From Rosistilla oblonga (GTDB lineage Bacteria; Planctomycetota; Planctomycetia; Pirellulales; Pirellulaceae): a DNA stretch of 64,000 nucleotides. Position 1 is the first letter of the stretch; every line of letters starts with the position of its first letter. The stretch spans positions 4,843,339 to 4,907,338 of the forward strand of contig NZ_CP036292.1 in assembly GCF_007751715.1 (NCBI RefSeq), read 5' to 3'. The notes under the pieces were generated by a model. That model searched no databases. It saw only the letters and a program-made list of their open reading frames with translations, and was not told the origin of the DNA. Position numbers and translations under genes: made by a program. Below, in pieces: positions 36,921 through 46,192 of the stretch.

Positions 36921-38696
36921 TTACGTTTTGTCGTTGTCGCCAAACGACCGCGTCTTGATTTCCGGCGGCTCGCTGCCGATCACCTGCCGCCATAACGCGG
37001 CTGCGTATTGCAGCGTCCGATGCTTGCCGTAGATCCCCTTGCCAACCGTGATCGGCTTGCGATTGCGCGCCTGAAAATAGACCTCGTGATACGTCTTCTC
37101 ATTCACCCGGGTCGTCTGCCGGATCGACAAGCGATCGAAGTCATCCAAGGGGATGTTCTTCCAGCGAGCCAGCGGAATCATGCCGCTGCGAATCCGTACC
37201 ATCCCCGATGCTGTCTCGATCCGGCATCGCCACAGCATCGTGTGGATGAAGCCGAGTGTCAGCGGGAATCCGATCAAACCCAAGATAACTCCGATGAACC
37301 ACGGCCCCTCGTATCGGAAGACCAGGAAGGCGGCGAGGTCGAACCCGCCAGCAAAGACCAACAGTGTCAGGATCCCCGAAAGCGTCTTCTGTCCCGTGAT
37401 CCACCATCGCTTTCGGACTCCACCATCGACCGCGCGAACCCCCAATTCCAACAGGATGTCGTCGGGCTGATCGGGTCCACTGAAATCGGCGACAAGACTC
37501 TCCGGACGCTTCAAATCTTCACTACTATCGACTGTCCTATAGACCGGCACCTCGCACGTGATGTCCAGCGGCGAACCGACCGCCAACCCTTTCGCCGTTA
37601 AGATCCAATCGACTTTTTCGTCCTCCAACGGCGCCGAATCGGGAAGGTCGAAGGGAGCCACGAAATCGAATGGCACCGCCGATTCATTGGCATCGGATTG
37701 CTTCAGGTCGATGAGGATCGTTTGCTCGTCCTGCCAGCAAGTTTCCGTGATAGCGATCGACCGTGTCTCGCTGGAATCTCGCGTCGCGCGATCGCAGCGG
37801 AGCGTAACGCGCACGCCGGCCGGCATGTTCAACTTCCGCGAACTGTGGATGATCCCGGTCACCGGACCGCCGATCACTCCCGGCACGGTCGCCAGCTGAA
37901 TGCGGGTGACGCCTCGTCTGATCTGATGCCAGACCGCCGTGAACACTTTGACCGCCGTGATCGCAATCGCAAACGGGCCGATCAGCCCCAGGTAGGCCCA
38001 CCGACTTTCACGCTGGAATTCTTGAGGCAGCAGCAGAATGGTCGGCAGCGCCAGGATGCTCAGCAGCACCAGGCAGGGCAATAAATATCGCAATCGCTTC
38101 AGCGGCGCGAGCCGGATCTCCCCCGCTTCCCAATCGCTGCGCACGCGCCACATCTGGCCGGAAGCTTGCGCCATCTGCAACCGCTTCTCCTGCCATCCCG
38201 GATTGCGATCGAGCGTCAGCATCGCGATCCCGGCGCCACCAAAGGCGAGCCCAAAGACCGACACTAGCAGCATCAGCGAAAATCGCGCCCCGCGTTCCAA
38301 GACTGCGTTTTCCGGCGCCGCGGGATCGACGAAACAGGGATACGGCGTCTTGTCGCTGGCGTGTTTCTTCAACCGCCGGACCATCGCGCGGTGCCAGTTG
38401 CGATCGCCATCGGAAGTGAAGGGGCTGAAACTGACCCGATCGCTGTGATACGTTTTTCCCTCAAAATCGTAACGATAGCGAGTCTCGACGCTGTAGGTCG
38501 TGCTGTCGCCGCCGCGGTGCGTCTTCACGCTGGCACTGAGAATCGTCGCGGGAACCTCCACCCACGACTGCGCTTGACAGGCCCGGTAGGTGCTCCAGTA
38601 CAGGAACCCCGTCGCAGCCACCCCAACCAGCACAAACGGCATCGCAAAGCCGACCATACAGCCGCGAGGTAAACTGTTGTATGATTGACCAGCCAT
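36921..38696 (-). CDS. DUF3592-domain membrane protein
   Basis: 591 residues. One helix (about 16-36) precedes a DUF3592-like domain (about 40-140; VEVPATILSASVKTHRGGDS, YEFEGKTYHSDRV-type pattern), then helices at about 145-165, 205-250 and 430-475. A soluble middle region and a C-terminal PH-like region (IPLDDFDRLSIRQTTRVNEK) complete it. Function unknown; often considered an envelope sensor or structural protein. Confidence 0.75.
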   Translation of the reverse strand: MAGQSYNSLPRGCMVGFAMPFVLVGVAATGFLYWSTYRACQAQSWVEVPATILSASVKTHRGGDSTTYSVETRYRYDFEGKTYHSDRVSFSPFTSDGDRNWHRAMVRRLKKHASDKTPYPCFVDPAAPENAVLERGARFSLMLLVSVFGLAFGGAGIAMLTLDRNPGWQEKRLQMAQASGQMWRVRSDWEAGEIRLAPLKRLRYLLPCLVLLSILALPTILLLPQEFQRESRWAYLGLIGPFAIAITAVKVFTAVWHQIRRGVTRIQLATVPGVIGGPVTGIIHSSRKLNMPAGVRVTLRCDRATRDSSETRSIAITETCWQDEQTILIDLKQSDANESAVPFDFVAPFDLPDSAPLEDEKVDWILTAKGLAVGSPLDITCEVPVYRTVDSSEDLKRPESLVADFSGPDQPDDILLELGVRAVDGGVRKRWWITGQKTLSGILTLLVFAGGFDLAAFLVFRYEGPWFIGVILGLIGFPLTLGFIHTMLWRCRIETASGMVRIRSGMIPLARWKNIPLDDFDRLSIRQTTRVNEKTYHEVYFQARNRKPITVGKGIYGKHRTLQYAAALWRQVIGSEPPEIKTRSFGDNDKT

Positions 38697-38861
38697 GATT
38701 TCCTTCCTCTTGTGTCGCGAGATCTACGCAGCCAGCGGGCACTGTCGCGCGAGCCCCTCCCGCTGCTTGCGGCAGTTTAATGAAACAATACGCCGCTTTA
38801 CCCCCTTTGTCGTGCGAGAAATCGGCGACGTCCAATATCCCACCTCGACGAGAACTCACCA

Positions 38862-39980
38862 ATGAAACCTTGGATCCCTCTGTTCCTGATCGCCCTTTCA
38901 GCCAACTCGCTGGCAGCTGAGGAGCGTCAGCCGCCAGCAAGCATCGCCCGCTACTTTACTCCGCCGACGCAGTGGCAGAACGATCTGGGCAGCTTCCGGT
39001 CGCCGCTAGAGTTTAACGACGGCACGCTGGTTGAAAACCAAACCGACTGGAAACGCCGCCGCGCGGAGATCTACCAGCAATGGCAAGACTTGATGGGGCA
39101 GTGGCCGGCGTTAATCGAAGACCAAGACCTCGAAGTCCTCGGTTCGGAACGGAGAGAGAATTTTGTGCAGCACAAGGTCCGCTTCCGCTGGTTGCCCGAA
39201 GAGTCGACCGAAGGCTACTTGCTGATTCCCGATGGCGAGGGAGAGCGGCCCGCGGTGATCACTGTCTTTTACGAACCCGAGACCGCGATCGGGAAGGGGA
39301 GGGAAGGCCGGGACTTTGCGCTACAGCTGGCGCGGCGAGGTTTCGTTGTCCTATCGATCGGAACAACCGACGCCACCGCGGCGAAGACATACGGCTTATA
39401 TTACCCCAGTTTGGACGATGCGCAAGTCCAGCCGCTGTCGATGCTCGGCTACGCGGCGGCCAATGCGTGGCACGCGCTAGCGCGACGCCCCGAAGTCGAC
39501 TCCGACCGGATCGGGATCGTCGGCCATTCGTTTGGCGGCAAGTGGGCGATGTTTGCGTCGTGCCTGTTCGATCGCTTCGCCTGTGCAGCCTGGTCCGATC
39601 CGGGGATCGTTTTCGATAACGCCCGGAACAGCGTGAACTACTGGGAACCGTGGTACCTCGGCTACCATCCGCGCCCCTGGCGGAAACGGGGACTGATCAC
39701 CGACAGCAATCCCGCCTACGGCCTGTACCCGAAATTGATGCAGCAGGGACGCGACCTGCATGAACTGCACGCCTTGATGGCGCCGCGACCGTTCCTGGTT
39801 TCGGGCGGTTCAGAAGATCCACCCCAGCGATGGCAGGCGCTCAACCACACGATCGCCGTCAATCGTTTGTTGGGTTACGAGAACCGCGTGGCGATGACCA
39901 ACCGCCCCGAGCATTCGCCCAACGCCGAATCGAACGCAGTGATCTACACGTTCTTCGAACACTTCCTCATGAACAAGTGA
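38862..39980 (+). CDS. Secreted alpha/beta hydrolase (acetyl-esterase-like)
   Basis: 372 residues with a signal peptide (LFLIALSANSLAAEE). The nucleophile is S223 in GIVGHSFGGKWAMFA; the acid and histidine are plausible in SGGSEDPPQRW and NRPEHSPNAES. It is like the secreted hydrolases found with polysaccharide-degrading genes in planctomycetes (acetylxylan-esterase or glucuronoyl-esterase related). The substrate is not known. Monocistronic. Confidence 0.83.
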   Translation: MKPWIPLFLIALSANSLAAEERQPPASIARYFTPPTQWQNDLGSFRSPLEFNDGTLVENQTDWKRRRAEIYQQWQDLMGQWPALIEDQDLEVLGSERRENFVQHKVRFRWLPEESTEGYLLIPDGEGERPAVITVFYEPETAIGKGREGRDFALQLARRGFVVLSIGTTDATAAKTYGLYYPSLDDAQVQPLSMLGYAAANAWHALARRPEVDSDRIGIVGHSFGGKWAMFASCLFDRFACAAWSDPGIVFDNARNSVNYWEPWYLGYHPRPWRKRGLITDSNPAYGLYPKLMQQGRDLHELHALMAPRPFLVSGGSEDPPQRWQALNHTIAVNRLLGYENRVAMTNRPEHSPNAESNAVIYTFFEHFLMNK

Positions 39981-40010
39981 GCGATGCGAAATCGGCTAAA
40001 GCGGCCGACG

Positions 40011-40385
40011 CTACCACTTGAGATTCCACTGCTCGGCGGGCTGGTCGAGATCGAACCAGCCGCCGAAGTTTGAATCCTGATCGACGCGATTGGCTTCATC
40101 GATTTCGGCGGCCTGCATCCGGACCACGATCAGACCAACGTCATCGCTGGTCTGAATGTTCCATTGCTTCAGCACATTGGCCCCTTCGCCACCAAACTCA
40201 TCGACCGCCAGTTCCAACAGGATCCGGCACAACCCCTCTCCGGAAACCTTGCCCGACTGCTGAGCCGCGGCGTCGCGGAGCGCATGCTTGATCGCGTGGT
40301 GAACAAAATGAACCGCGTCGATCGGATGCTTCCGCTCCGAATCGGGCGTTGGGGAATTTGGCGATGAGGAGATTGGTTCGGACAT
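40011..40385 (-). CDS. Minf_1886-family protein
   Basis: 124 residues. HPIDAVHFVHHAIKHALRDA, VSGEGLCRILLELAVDEFGG and VLKQWNIQTSDDVGLIVVRM match the short protein family named after Minf_1886, common in planctomycetes and verrucomicrobia. The function is unknown. It follows the KDG kinase gene by 21 bp on the same strand. Confidence 0.75.
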   Translation of the reverse strand: MSEPISSSPNSPTPDSERKHPIDAVHFVHHAIKHALRDAAAQQSGKVSGEGLCRILLELAVDEFGGEGANVLKQWNIQTSDDVGLIVVRMQAAEIDEANRVDQDSNFGGWFDLDQPAEQWNLKW

Positions 40386-40406
40386 AGTGCTTGGGATGCG
40401 GGATAC

Positions 40407-41498
40407 CTATCGGACGACGCGACCGCTGGCGCTTCCCTTGGCCAACGCGTCGATTTCCTCGCGGCTGGAAAAGTTCAAATCGCCGATGATCGAATGCGCC
40501 AAACAGGAAGCGGCGACTGCAAATTGTAACGCCGCTTGCGGAGTTGGGTAATCGTCGTTCAGCAGACCGAAGATCAGCCCAGCCGCAAACGAATCGCCGC
40601 CACCGACGCGGTCGACGATATTGCGGATCGAATAGGGTTCGTATTCTCCGTCGGACCGCGGCGCAAAGCTGGCCGATTCGGCAGCCGCATCGTACAGCAT
40701 CGCGCCCCAGTTGTTGTGCGACGCCGAGATGCTCTCGCGCAATGTCGTTGCGACATAGCGAAGGTTGGGGAACTCTTGGACCACGCGACGGGCGACTTCG
40801 GGATAACGCTCGGCGCTCAATTTCCCAGAAGCCACGTCGGTCTCGGCGGCGCGGATCTGAAGCACGTCGCCACAGTCCTCCTCGTTGGCGATCAAGACGT
40901 CGACCAGCGGCAGCAGTTGTCGCATCGTCCGACCAGCCAGTTCGTGCGGCGAAGCGGACGAATCCCAGCGCCACAACTTGCCTCGGAAATTCAAGTCGCA
41001 CGAGACGGTCAGCCCTCGCTGCTTGGCAGCCTTGGCCGCATGCAGAGTCGCTTCGGCGGCGACTTGCGAAACCGCAGGAGTGATCCCGGTGACATGAAAC
41101 CAGTCGGCGCCGGCGAAGATTTTGTCCCAGTCGTACGCATCGGCGGGCGTTTGCCCGATCGTCGATCCGTCGCGATCGTAGATCACGCGGCTTGGACGTT
41201 GGTTAGCGCCGGTTTCCAGAAAGTAGAGGCCCAGCCGCCCGATGTCGCTGCGAAGGATCGACGACGTGTCGATCCCGATCGATCGCAACGAATTGACGCA
41301 GGCGTCGGCGATCGGATTATTCGGCAGCGCGGTGACAAAGTGGGCATCGAGCCCCAGGATCGACAGCGACGCGGCAACGTTCGCTTCGGCACCGGCAAAG
41401 GTGACATCCAGAGATCCCGGCATCGCTTGCGGCAGCCGCAGGAATCCCGGAGGGGCCAACCGGCCCATGATTTCACCAAACGTTACGACCTTGCTCAT
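40407..41498 (-). CDS. kdgK: 2-dehydro-3-deoxygluconokinase (PfkB family)
   Basis: 363 residues. MSKVVTFGEIMGRLAPPG opens it; GAEANVAASLSILG is the first PfkB motif, and VDRVGGGDSFAAGLIFGLLN the second with the anion-hole and catalytic aspartate. It phosphorylates KDG to KDPG. Start at 41498 overlaps the aldolase stop by 4 bp. With the aldolase it channels sugar acids into pyruvate and glyceraldehyde-3-phosphate. Confidence 0.9.
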   Translation of the reverse strand: MSKVVTFGEIMGRLAPPGFLRLPQAMPGSLDVTFAGAEANVAASLSILGLDAHFVTALPNNPIADACVNSLRSIGIDTSSILRSDIGRLGLYFLETGANQRPSRVIYDRDGSTIGQTPADAYDWDKIFAGADWFHVTGITPAVSQVAAEATLHAAKAAKQRGLTVSCDLNFRGKLWRWDSSASPHELAGRTMRQLLPLVDVLIANEEDCGDVLQIRAAETDVASGKLSAERYPEVARRVVQEFPNLRYVATTLRESISASHNNWGAMLYDAAAESASFAPRSDGEYEPYSIRNIVDRVGGGDSFAAGLIFGLLNDDYPTPQAALQFAVAASCLAHSIIGDLNFSSREEIDALAKGSASGRVVR

Positions 41499-42166
41499 GC
41501 GATTTCCTTGTTTTGGGTAGCGGCGACGATGCGGCTCGCTTCGGTTGCGTTTTGGGTGATCTCGGCCCAGGCCTGCTGTTGAATCAATTTTCGCGGAGCG
41601 ATCCACGATCCGCCGATCGCCGGAACCAACGGGCTACCTAAATAAGAAGCCATGTTGCCAGCATCCAATCCGCCCAGCGGAATGAACCGAAGGCCTAGGT
41701 GGGCATAGGGAGCGGCCATGCTTTTCAGATAGCTCATCCCGCCGCTCGGTTCGGCGGGGAAGAATTTCAGCTCGCGACACCCCAGTTCGACAGCCAGCTC
41801 GATATCCGAGGGCGTCACGATTCCGGGAGCAAACGGGAGGCCGCGACTTTGGCAGCGCTCGACCACTCGGCGGTTCAGACCGGGAGCCACGGCAAAGGCG
41901 GCTCCGGCATCGACCACCTCGTCGACCTGCTCGGGGGTCAACACGGTTCCGGCACCGACCAGGACTTCGGGGACCTCGGCGGCAATCGCTCGGATCGCCT
42001 CGATCGCGGCGGGGGTGCGGAGCGTCAGTTCGATTGCCTGGATGCCTCCAGCCAGGAGAGCCTGGGCCAGAGGAACGGCATCTTGCGGATTGTCGATCAC
42101 GATCACCGCGACGACGCCGCAGGATTGGATCCGCTGCAACATCTCATCGGGAAATTGAGACTTCAT
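41495..42166 (-). CDS. eda: KDPG/KHG aldolase
   Basis: About 223 residues, class I aldolase. GVVAVIVIDNPQDAVPLAQA opens it; the active glutamate is in IELTLRTP and the Schiff-base lysine in ELKFFPAEPSGG. GAGTVLTPEQV and GGLDAGNMASYL are family blocks. I chose the ATG at 42166; the longer frame upstream is cysteine-rich and non-family. First gene of the eda-kdgK pair. Confidence 0.93.
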   Translation of the reverse strand: MKSQFPDEMLQRIQSCGVVAVIVIDNPQDAVPLAQALLAGGIQAIELTLRTPAAIEAIRAIAAEVPEVLVGAGTVLTPEQVDEVVDAGAAFAVAPGLNRRVVERCQSRGLPFAPGIVTPSDIELAVELGCRELKFFPAEPSGGMSYLKSMAAPYAHLGLRFIPLGGLDAGNMASYLGSPLVPAIGGSWIAPRKLIQQQAWAEITQNATEASRIVAATQNKEIA

Positions 42167-42415
42167 AATAGGTGGAGGTGGGCTCGGCTGGAGAGTGTAT
42201 GTGGGGGCGGCAGTTCTGCCGACCGCCGGATCGGAACTGCGGCACCAAACGCAACGCCAGGCAGGACCTGCAGCAGCGATGGCGCACCACAGATTAACCA
42301 GCCGACCGACCGAAGGGAAGCCGCACGACAGACCACAACAAGGGATCTCCCTCAGCAAGGGCAGGCCACCAACCTGCCCTTAAGGCGTTTTCGCCCAAGC
42401 CAAACGAAACCACTC

Positions 42416-43156
42416 TTAACCAAAGTGGGGGCGTTGTGGTGGCTGCTGATAAGAGTTCGGTTGCGGCGAGCGAAGCGGCTGCGAACTGTAAGGAGTTTGG
42501 CTGCCGTAAGGAGCGTGATTGCCGTAAGGAGTCTGGCTGCCATAGGGCTGTTGCGCCGGTTGCTGAGTCGCAACTTCCTCTTCCTTCTTCTTGCGAGGTC
42601 CCTGTGGACCGGGGCGGCGACCGCGGCGTCCACCACGCTCTTCGGGAACCATCTTTTCGTCGATCGTCTGCAGCAGCTTACTGATACACAGCTTGTTGAT
42701 GCTCAGCTCCAACTCCTCGGCTTGGACCCGCAGGAACTCGTGCAAGCTTTTTGGCAAACGGACGGTAATCATCCGTTGCGGTTCCAGGGTATCTCCCTTG
42801 CCGGTGTCCTGGCTGCGGAGTGCGGTCAGCATTTCTTGGATCTGGCCATGCTCGTGCGACTCTTCGAAATATCGCATCTCGTCGACGGTTGGGAACAGCT
42901 TGCGAACGAAGCCTTCGACACCCAGAGTCTCGCGGAAGAACTCGATCCAGTTGGAGGTTTGGGTAAAGACCTCTTGAGCCAATCGCATCGCTTCGGCGGG
43001 ACGCTCTTGAAGCGACAGGGCGTCATTCATAGGTGGCAGGGTCAAGCGGCTGTTGGTCGCAGGGGCCGGCGTCGACTCGTTGCCAGCAAAGCGATTCTCG
43101 TTGCTAGTGTTATTGATCGTTTGAGTCGGGTTACTGAAGTTTTCGTGGCTTACCAT
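42416..43156 (-). CDS. Ribbon-helix-helix protein with low-complexity tail
   Basis: 246 residues. A helical N-terminal region (about 40-110) precedes MITVRLPKSLHEFLRVQAEE then LELSINKLCISKLLQ, an Arc/HicB-type ribbon-helix-helix. A basic GGRRGRRPGP segment and a tail of PYGSQTPYG-like repeats follow. The sequence suggests a DNA-binding regulator. It is upstream of eda-kdgK by 249 bp, and a cluster of GTGCA sites lies upstream of its own start. Confidence 0.75.
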   Translation of the reverse strand: MVSHENFSNPTQTINNTSNENRFAGNESTPAPATNSRLTLPPMNDALSLQERPAEAMRLAQEVFTQTSNWIEFFRETLGVEGFVRKLFPTVDEMRYFEESHEHGQIQEMLTALRSQDTGKGDTLEPQRMITVRLPKSLHEFLRVQAEELELSINKLCISKLLQTIDEKMVPEERGGRRGRRPGPQGPRKKKEEEVATQQPAQQPYGSQTPYGNHAPYGSQTPYSSQPLRSPQPNSYQQPPQRPHFG

Positions 43157-43646
43157 CAATCCGTCGCTCCGTGGCTGTAGACGGCGTCCTTTCAAGAAGG
43201 TCGCTCTGTTGTGGTCCTGCGTGGCCGGGCATCACCTTCGCCTCGACGCTCCCGCAGACTCGCCACCATATTCAGATGCAGTCAAACGCTATCACGTAAA
43301 CCCTTTTGCATGCACGACTTAGGTGCTTGCATTGTTTCCGTGCACCAATTCCGTGCAGGGGTGCACAGAACTGGGCACCCGACCCCGTGCCTGTTTTTTA
43401 AGCACGACCTTTTTGTGCAAAACCCAAGTGTCCACCTGGGAGTCTTTTGGGGAATCAGCCAATTTCTGAATTTATCAGACTTTTTCAGAGCGGCCTTTGC
43501 AGACGGGAAAGCGACGCTTCCCTAGAAATGCCAGCGGTGAACCGCACCATGACCCCCAGACAAAGGGCGAACAAGAATTGGCCAAAAAACGAATTTCGCC
43601 ATGCCAACGGTTCATCGCGGCGGAGAACCCGTCAAGCGATAAAGAG
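43157..43646. promoter_or_regulatory. Upstream region with GTGCA/TGCAC cluster
   Basis: 490 bp with no gene I can support. Between 43304 and 43420 there are about eight GTGC/GCAC elements, several extended (CCGTGCACC, CCGTGCAGG, GGTGCACAG, TGTGCAAA). The palindromic TGCATGCA is at about 43308. They suggest an operator for the adjacent ribbon-helix-helix gene; this is inference. Confidence 0.35.
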
Positions 43647-45005
43647 CTACGGCAAGATGTCGATCTGCAGAACCGAAACGGCCCCCTCTTCCGGCGAACC
43701 ACTCACCGGCCCGGGAGTATCCATGGTCGCACGATTTGCGATCGTTTTCAAAATTTGCTCGGCCAACCGCTGAAGCGTCTCCGAGGAACCGGAGACTACC
43801 AATTGGATCGGCTGATTCGCGGTTTTCGCCAAATCGCGTAACGGGGCATAACTTTCCATTACGTCTTGCCGCTCCACGTCCTCCCCGGCAGCGGGCTGAC
43901 GCGGCTGAGAGACGATCTTTTCAGCCGCTAGCAAATCGCGAATCTGAGCCAACTGAACAGCCAGCAAATCGGGAGACGATTGAATTCGAATCCGCCGGAC
44001 GTCACGAGGCGGCCCGGCAGAGCCAGCTTCCAAAAGAGGGGAGCCTCCGCGATCGTCAAGGGCCAATCCAGGCGCGGCGGCTCGGTCGACGTCCTCCGAT
44101 TCGGCTGCCATCGCACGCTTCGCTCCTCGCGCCGCCTGCTGGCTCGGAGCCGGCTCGACGCTTCCCAAAGCCGCCCCACCTCGACCAAGACCTTCCAAAC
44201 GGGGGGCCTCTGCTAATGGCAACGAATCTTCCTTATCTGATTCCGCAGCTCGGAAGAAGTATCGCGTGGGCGACTGCACGGCAGCTCGCGATCGGTTCGC
44301 CATCGAACCGCCCATGCCACCTCCCATTCGGTTTGCTTGGTCTGCGGAGTCGGCCGGCCGCAGGGAAGGAGCCGCCCGAGAATAGGATTGCCCGTTGGAG
44401 CGAGTCGGCGCCTGCGGGGCCCTCCGGTTTTGTCGCACAGTGTTGTCGGCGAAAGGAGCCGCCGGTGGCTGAGCTTTCATCATCGGAACGGCTTGCACCT
44501 CGGCCTGCGACGAATAAACATCGCTCTGAATCTCGGGCAACGGGGAAGATTCATAGGCGAGACTCTCCCGCAATTCGACCGAATCGGCGGCGGGAGCATC
44601 GACGACCTGCGGATCCGATGGCGGCTTGCTGTCGGCGATCGATCCGGCGGTCGGCTGGCTTTCCGGCGCAAGCTCGGGCCGCAGAAGGTAGCTGCCAATC
44701 GCTAGCATCAGACAGGCAGCGGTGGCGAGCAGAGCCAACCGGCTCCAAGTTTGTGCCCGTTGCTCTCGCGCCAACGCCACGTCGGATTGGGCGGCGATCC
44801 GCTGCCGGACGGCGGCGACGGGATCGGCCGATGGATAGATCGGAGGCAACTGGGCGACAGCATCGCGGACCTCTCGCAACTCTTCCAGCAGCTTGGCGCA
44901 CGACGGTTCGGCGTCGATCGTCTGTTGAACGATCGCCCGTTCGTCGCTGGACAATTCGTCGTCCAGGTAAGCGGTCAGCATTTCCTCGTTAAACTGCATG
45001 GTCAT
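43647..45005 (-). CDS. Anti-sigma factor-like membrane protein
   Basis: 452 residues. The N-terminal 60 residues (EEMLTAYLDDELSSDERAIV ... CAKLLEELREV) look like the anti-sigma domain of the RsgI/RseA kind, but the H-x3-C-x2-C zinc motif is not present. One membrane helix (LALLATAACLMLAIGSYLL) is at about 90-110. A long disordered Ala/Pro/Gly-rich region and a C-terminal globular domain lie outside the membrane. It follows the sigma gene by 31 bp. Confidence 0.78.
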   Translation of the reverse strand: MTMQFNEEMLTAYLDDELSSDERAIVQQTIDAEPSCAKLLEELREVRDAVAQLPPIYPSADPVAAVRQRIAAQSDVALAREQRAQTWSRLALLATAACLMLAIGSYLLRPELAPESQPTAGSIADSKPPSDPQVVDAPAADSVELRESLAYESSPLPEIQSDVYSSQAEVQAVPMMKAQPPAAPFADNTVRQNRRAPQAPTRSNGQSYSRAAPSLRPADSADQANRMGGGMGGSMANRSRAAVQSPTRYFFRAAESDKEDSLPLAEAPRLEGLGRGGAALGSVEPAPSQQAARGAKRAMAAESEDVDRAAAPGLALDDRGGSPLLEAGSAGPPRDVRRIRIQSSPDLLAVQLAQIRDLLAAEKIVSQPRQPAAGEDVERQDVMESYAPLRDLAKTANQPIQLVVSGSSETLQRLAEQILKTIANRATMDTPGPVSGSPEEGAVSVLQIDILP

Positions 45006-45036
45006 CTATCCGTTGCTCGTCGCGAGCTACTCTACT

Positions 45037-45642
45037 TCAATCTTCGTCGATCGTTTCGTCGCGCGATAGCAAATCCCGCAGGTCGAGCCGCGCTCGGTGC
45101 AAACGGCTGCGGACTGTTCCTTTTGGGATCGCCAATATCTCGGCGATCTCGCCGTAATCGAGGCCGTCGATGTCTCGCAACACCAAGACCGTCCGGCGGT
45201 TGGGTTCCAGCCGCTCGATCGCGGATCGCAGGCGAGCGATTTGTTCGGCGTCGGCCATCCGCTGATCGACCGCCACCGCAGGGTCTTCGGGCGTGGGAGC
45301 TGTTTCGATGTTCGTTCGGGTGTGAGTGCTTTCCAGCCTGCGTTTCCGCCGCTTGGTGATCGTTAAATTGAAGGCGATCCGGTACATCCAGGTGAAAAAG
45401 CTGCTTTTGCCAGCAAATGTGTCCAACTTAAAATATGCCTGAGCCAGCGTTTCCTGCATCAGATCCTCGGCATCGTCGCGGTTTCCCACCTGGGCGCGGA
45501 TCATCGTCAACAACCGACCTGCATGCCGCCGGACCAATGAATCATAGGCAGCCGGCTCCCCCGCCAAGGCCCTGCCAATCAGGGCGTCGTCGGAAGCCTC
45601 CACTGCTTCATCCGCCGGTTTGCTATGATTCTGGACGTTCAT
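45037..45642 (-). CDS. ECF sigma factor (RpoE-like)
   Basis: 201 residues. Region 2 holds DDAEDLMQETLAQAYFKL and FTWMYRIAFNLTITKRRKRR; region 4 holds RRTVLVLRDIDGLDYGEIAEI with IPKGTVRSRLHRAR. It should direct transcription of an envelope-stress-type regulon and be bound by the downstream anti-sigma protein. I chose the ATG at 45642; the longer frame has no family support. Confidence 0.93.
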   Translation of the reverse strand: MNVQNHSKPADEAVEASDDALIGRALAGEPAAYDSLVRRHAGRLLTMIRAQVGNRDDAEDLMQETLAQAYFKLDTFAGKSSFFTWMYRIAFNLTITKRRKRRLESTHTRTNIETAPTPEDPAVAVDQRMADAEQIARLRSAIERLEPNRRTVLVLRDIDGLDYGEIAEILAIPKGTVRSRLHRARLDLRDLLSRDETIDED

Positions 45643-46192
45643 CTGGGTGGGGCGGTTCCCGGAAATGCATCGATCGTTTGTCGATTTGGCATGTTTTACA
45701 TCTTCTATTTTAAGCAGAGCGCGGTGCGGCGTCGCTGCTTTCCCGCTGCCGCGTCGCGTCCAGTGGCATGTTATACCGCCTGCCGCCGGCAAATGGCACC
45801 GTCGCTGCGCCGAACCGCAACTTCGCAGGGCGGGTGATGAACGGCCCCCCCCGATGCGCAGCCGCTCCCGCGACGCCACGCCATCGCAACAGCGAGTCCT
45901 TATATAGGACCACGCTGGCGAGACCGCAAGCAACCGCGCGCCGCGTTCCACTCGCTAGCAGAAGCCCGATACCTTAAACTGCCGATGCGGAGCTACTTCC
46001 AGCCACCGGGGTACCATCTTGGATGAATGAATCGAGTCTTGTGGCCGATGTCGCCGAACACGACGATGACCTCGGCGGCGACAACCGTCAGTTCAGAGCA
46101 GAGCAGTTGCGTTGCGCGGAACCTACCGGCAGAGTCCAGAAACTCAGGGCGATCTGTTTACGGCGGGGCTCCGAACCTGAAAAGCCGATGCT
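45643..46192. other. Gene-free divergent region
   Basis: 550 bp between the sigma factor and MMPL genes. Both promoters should lie here, but no pair of elements is clear to me. Open frames present look like chance. No repeat is seen. Confidence 0.35.
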
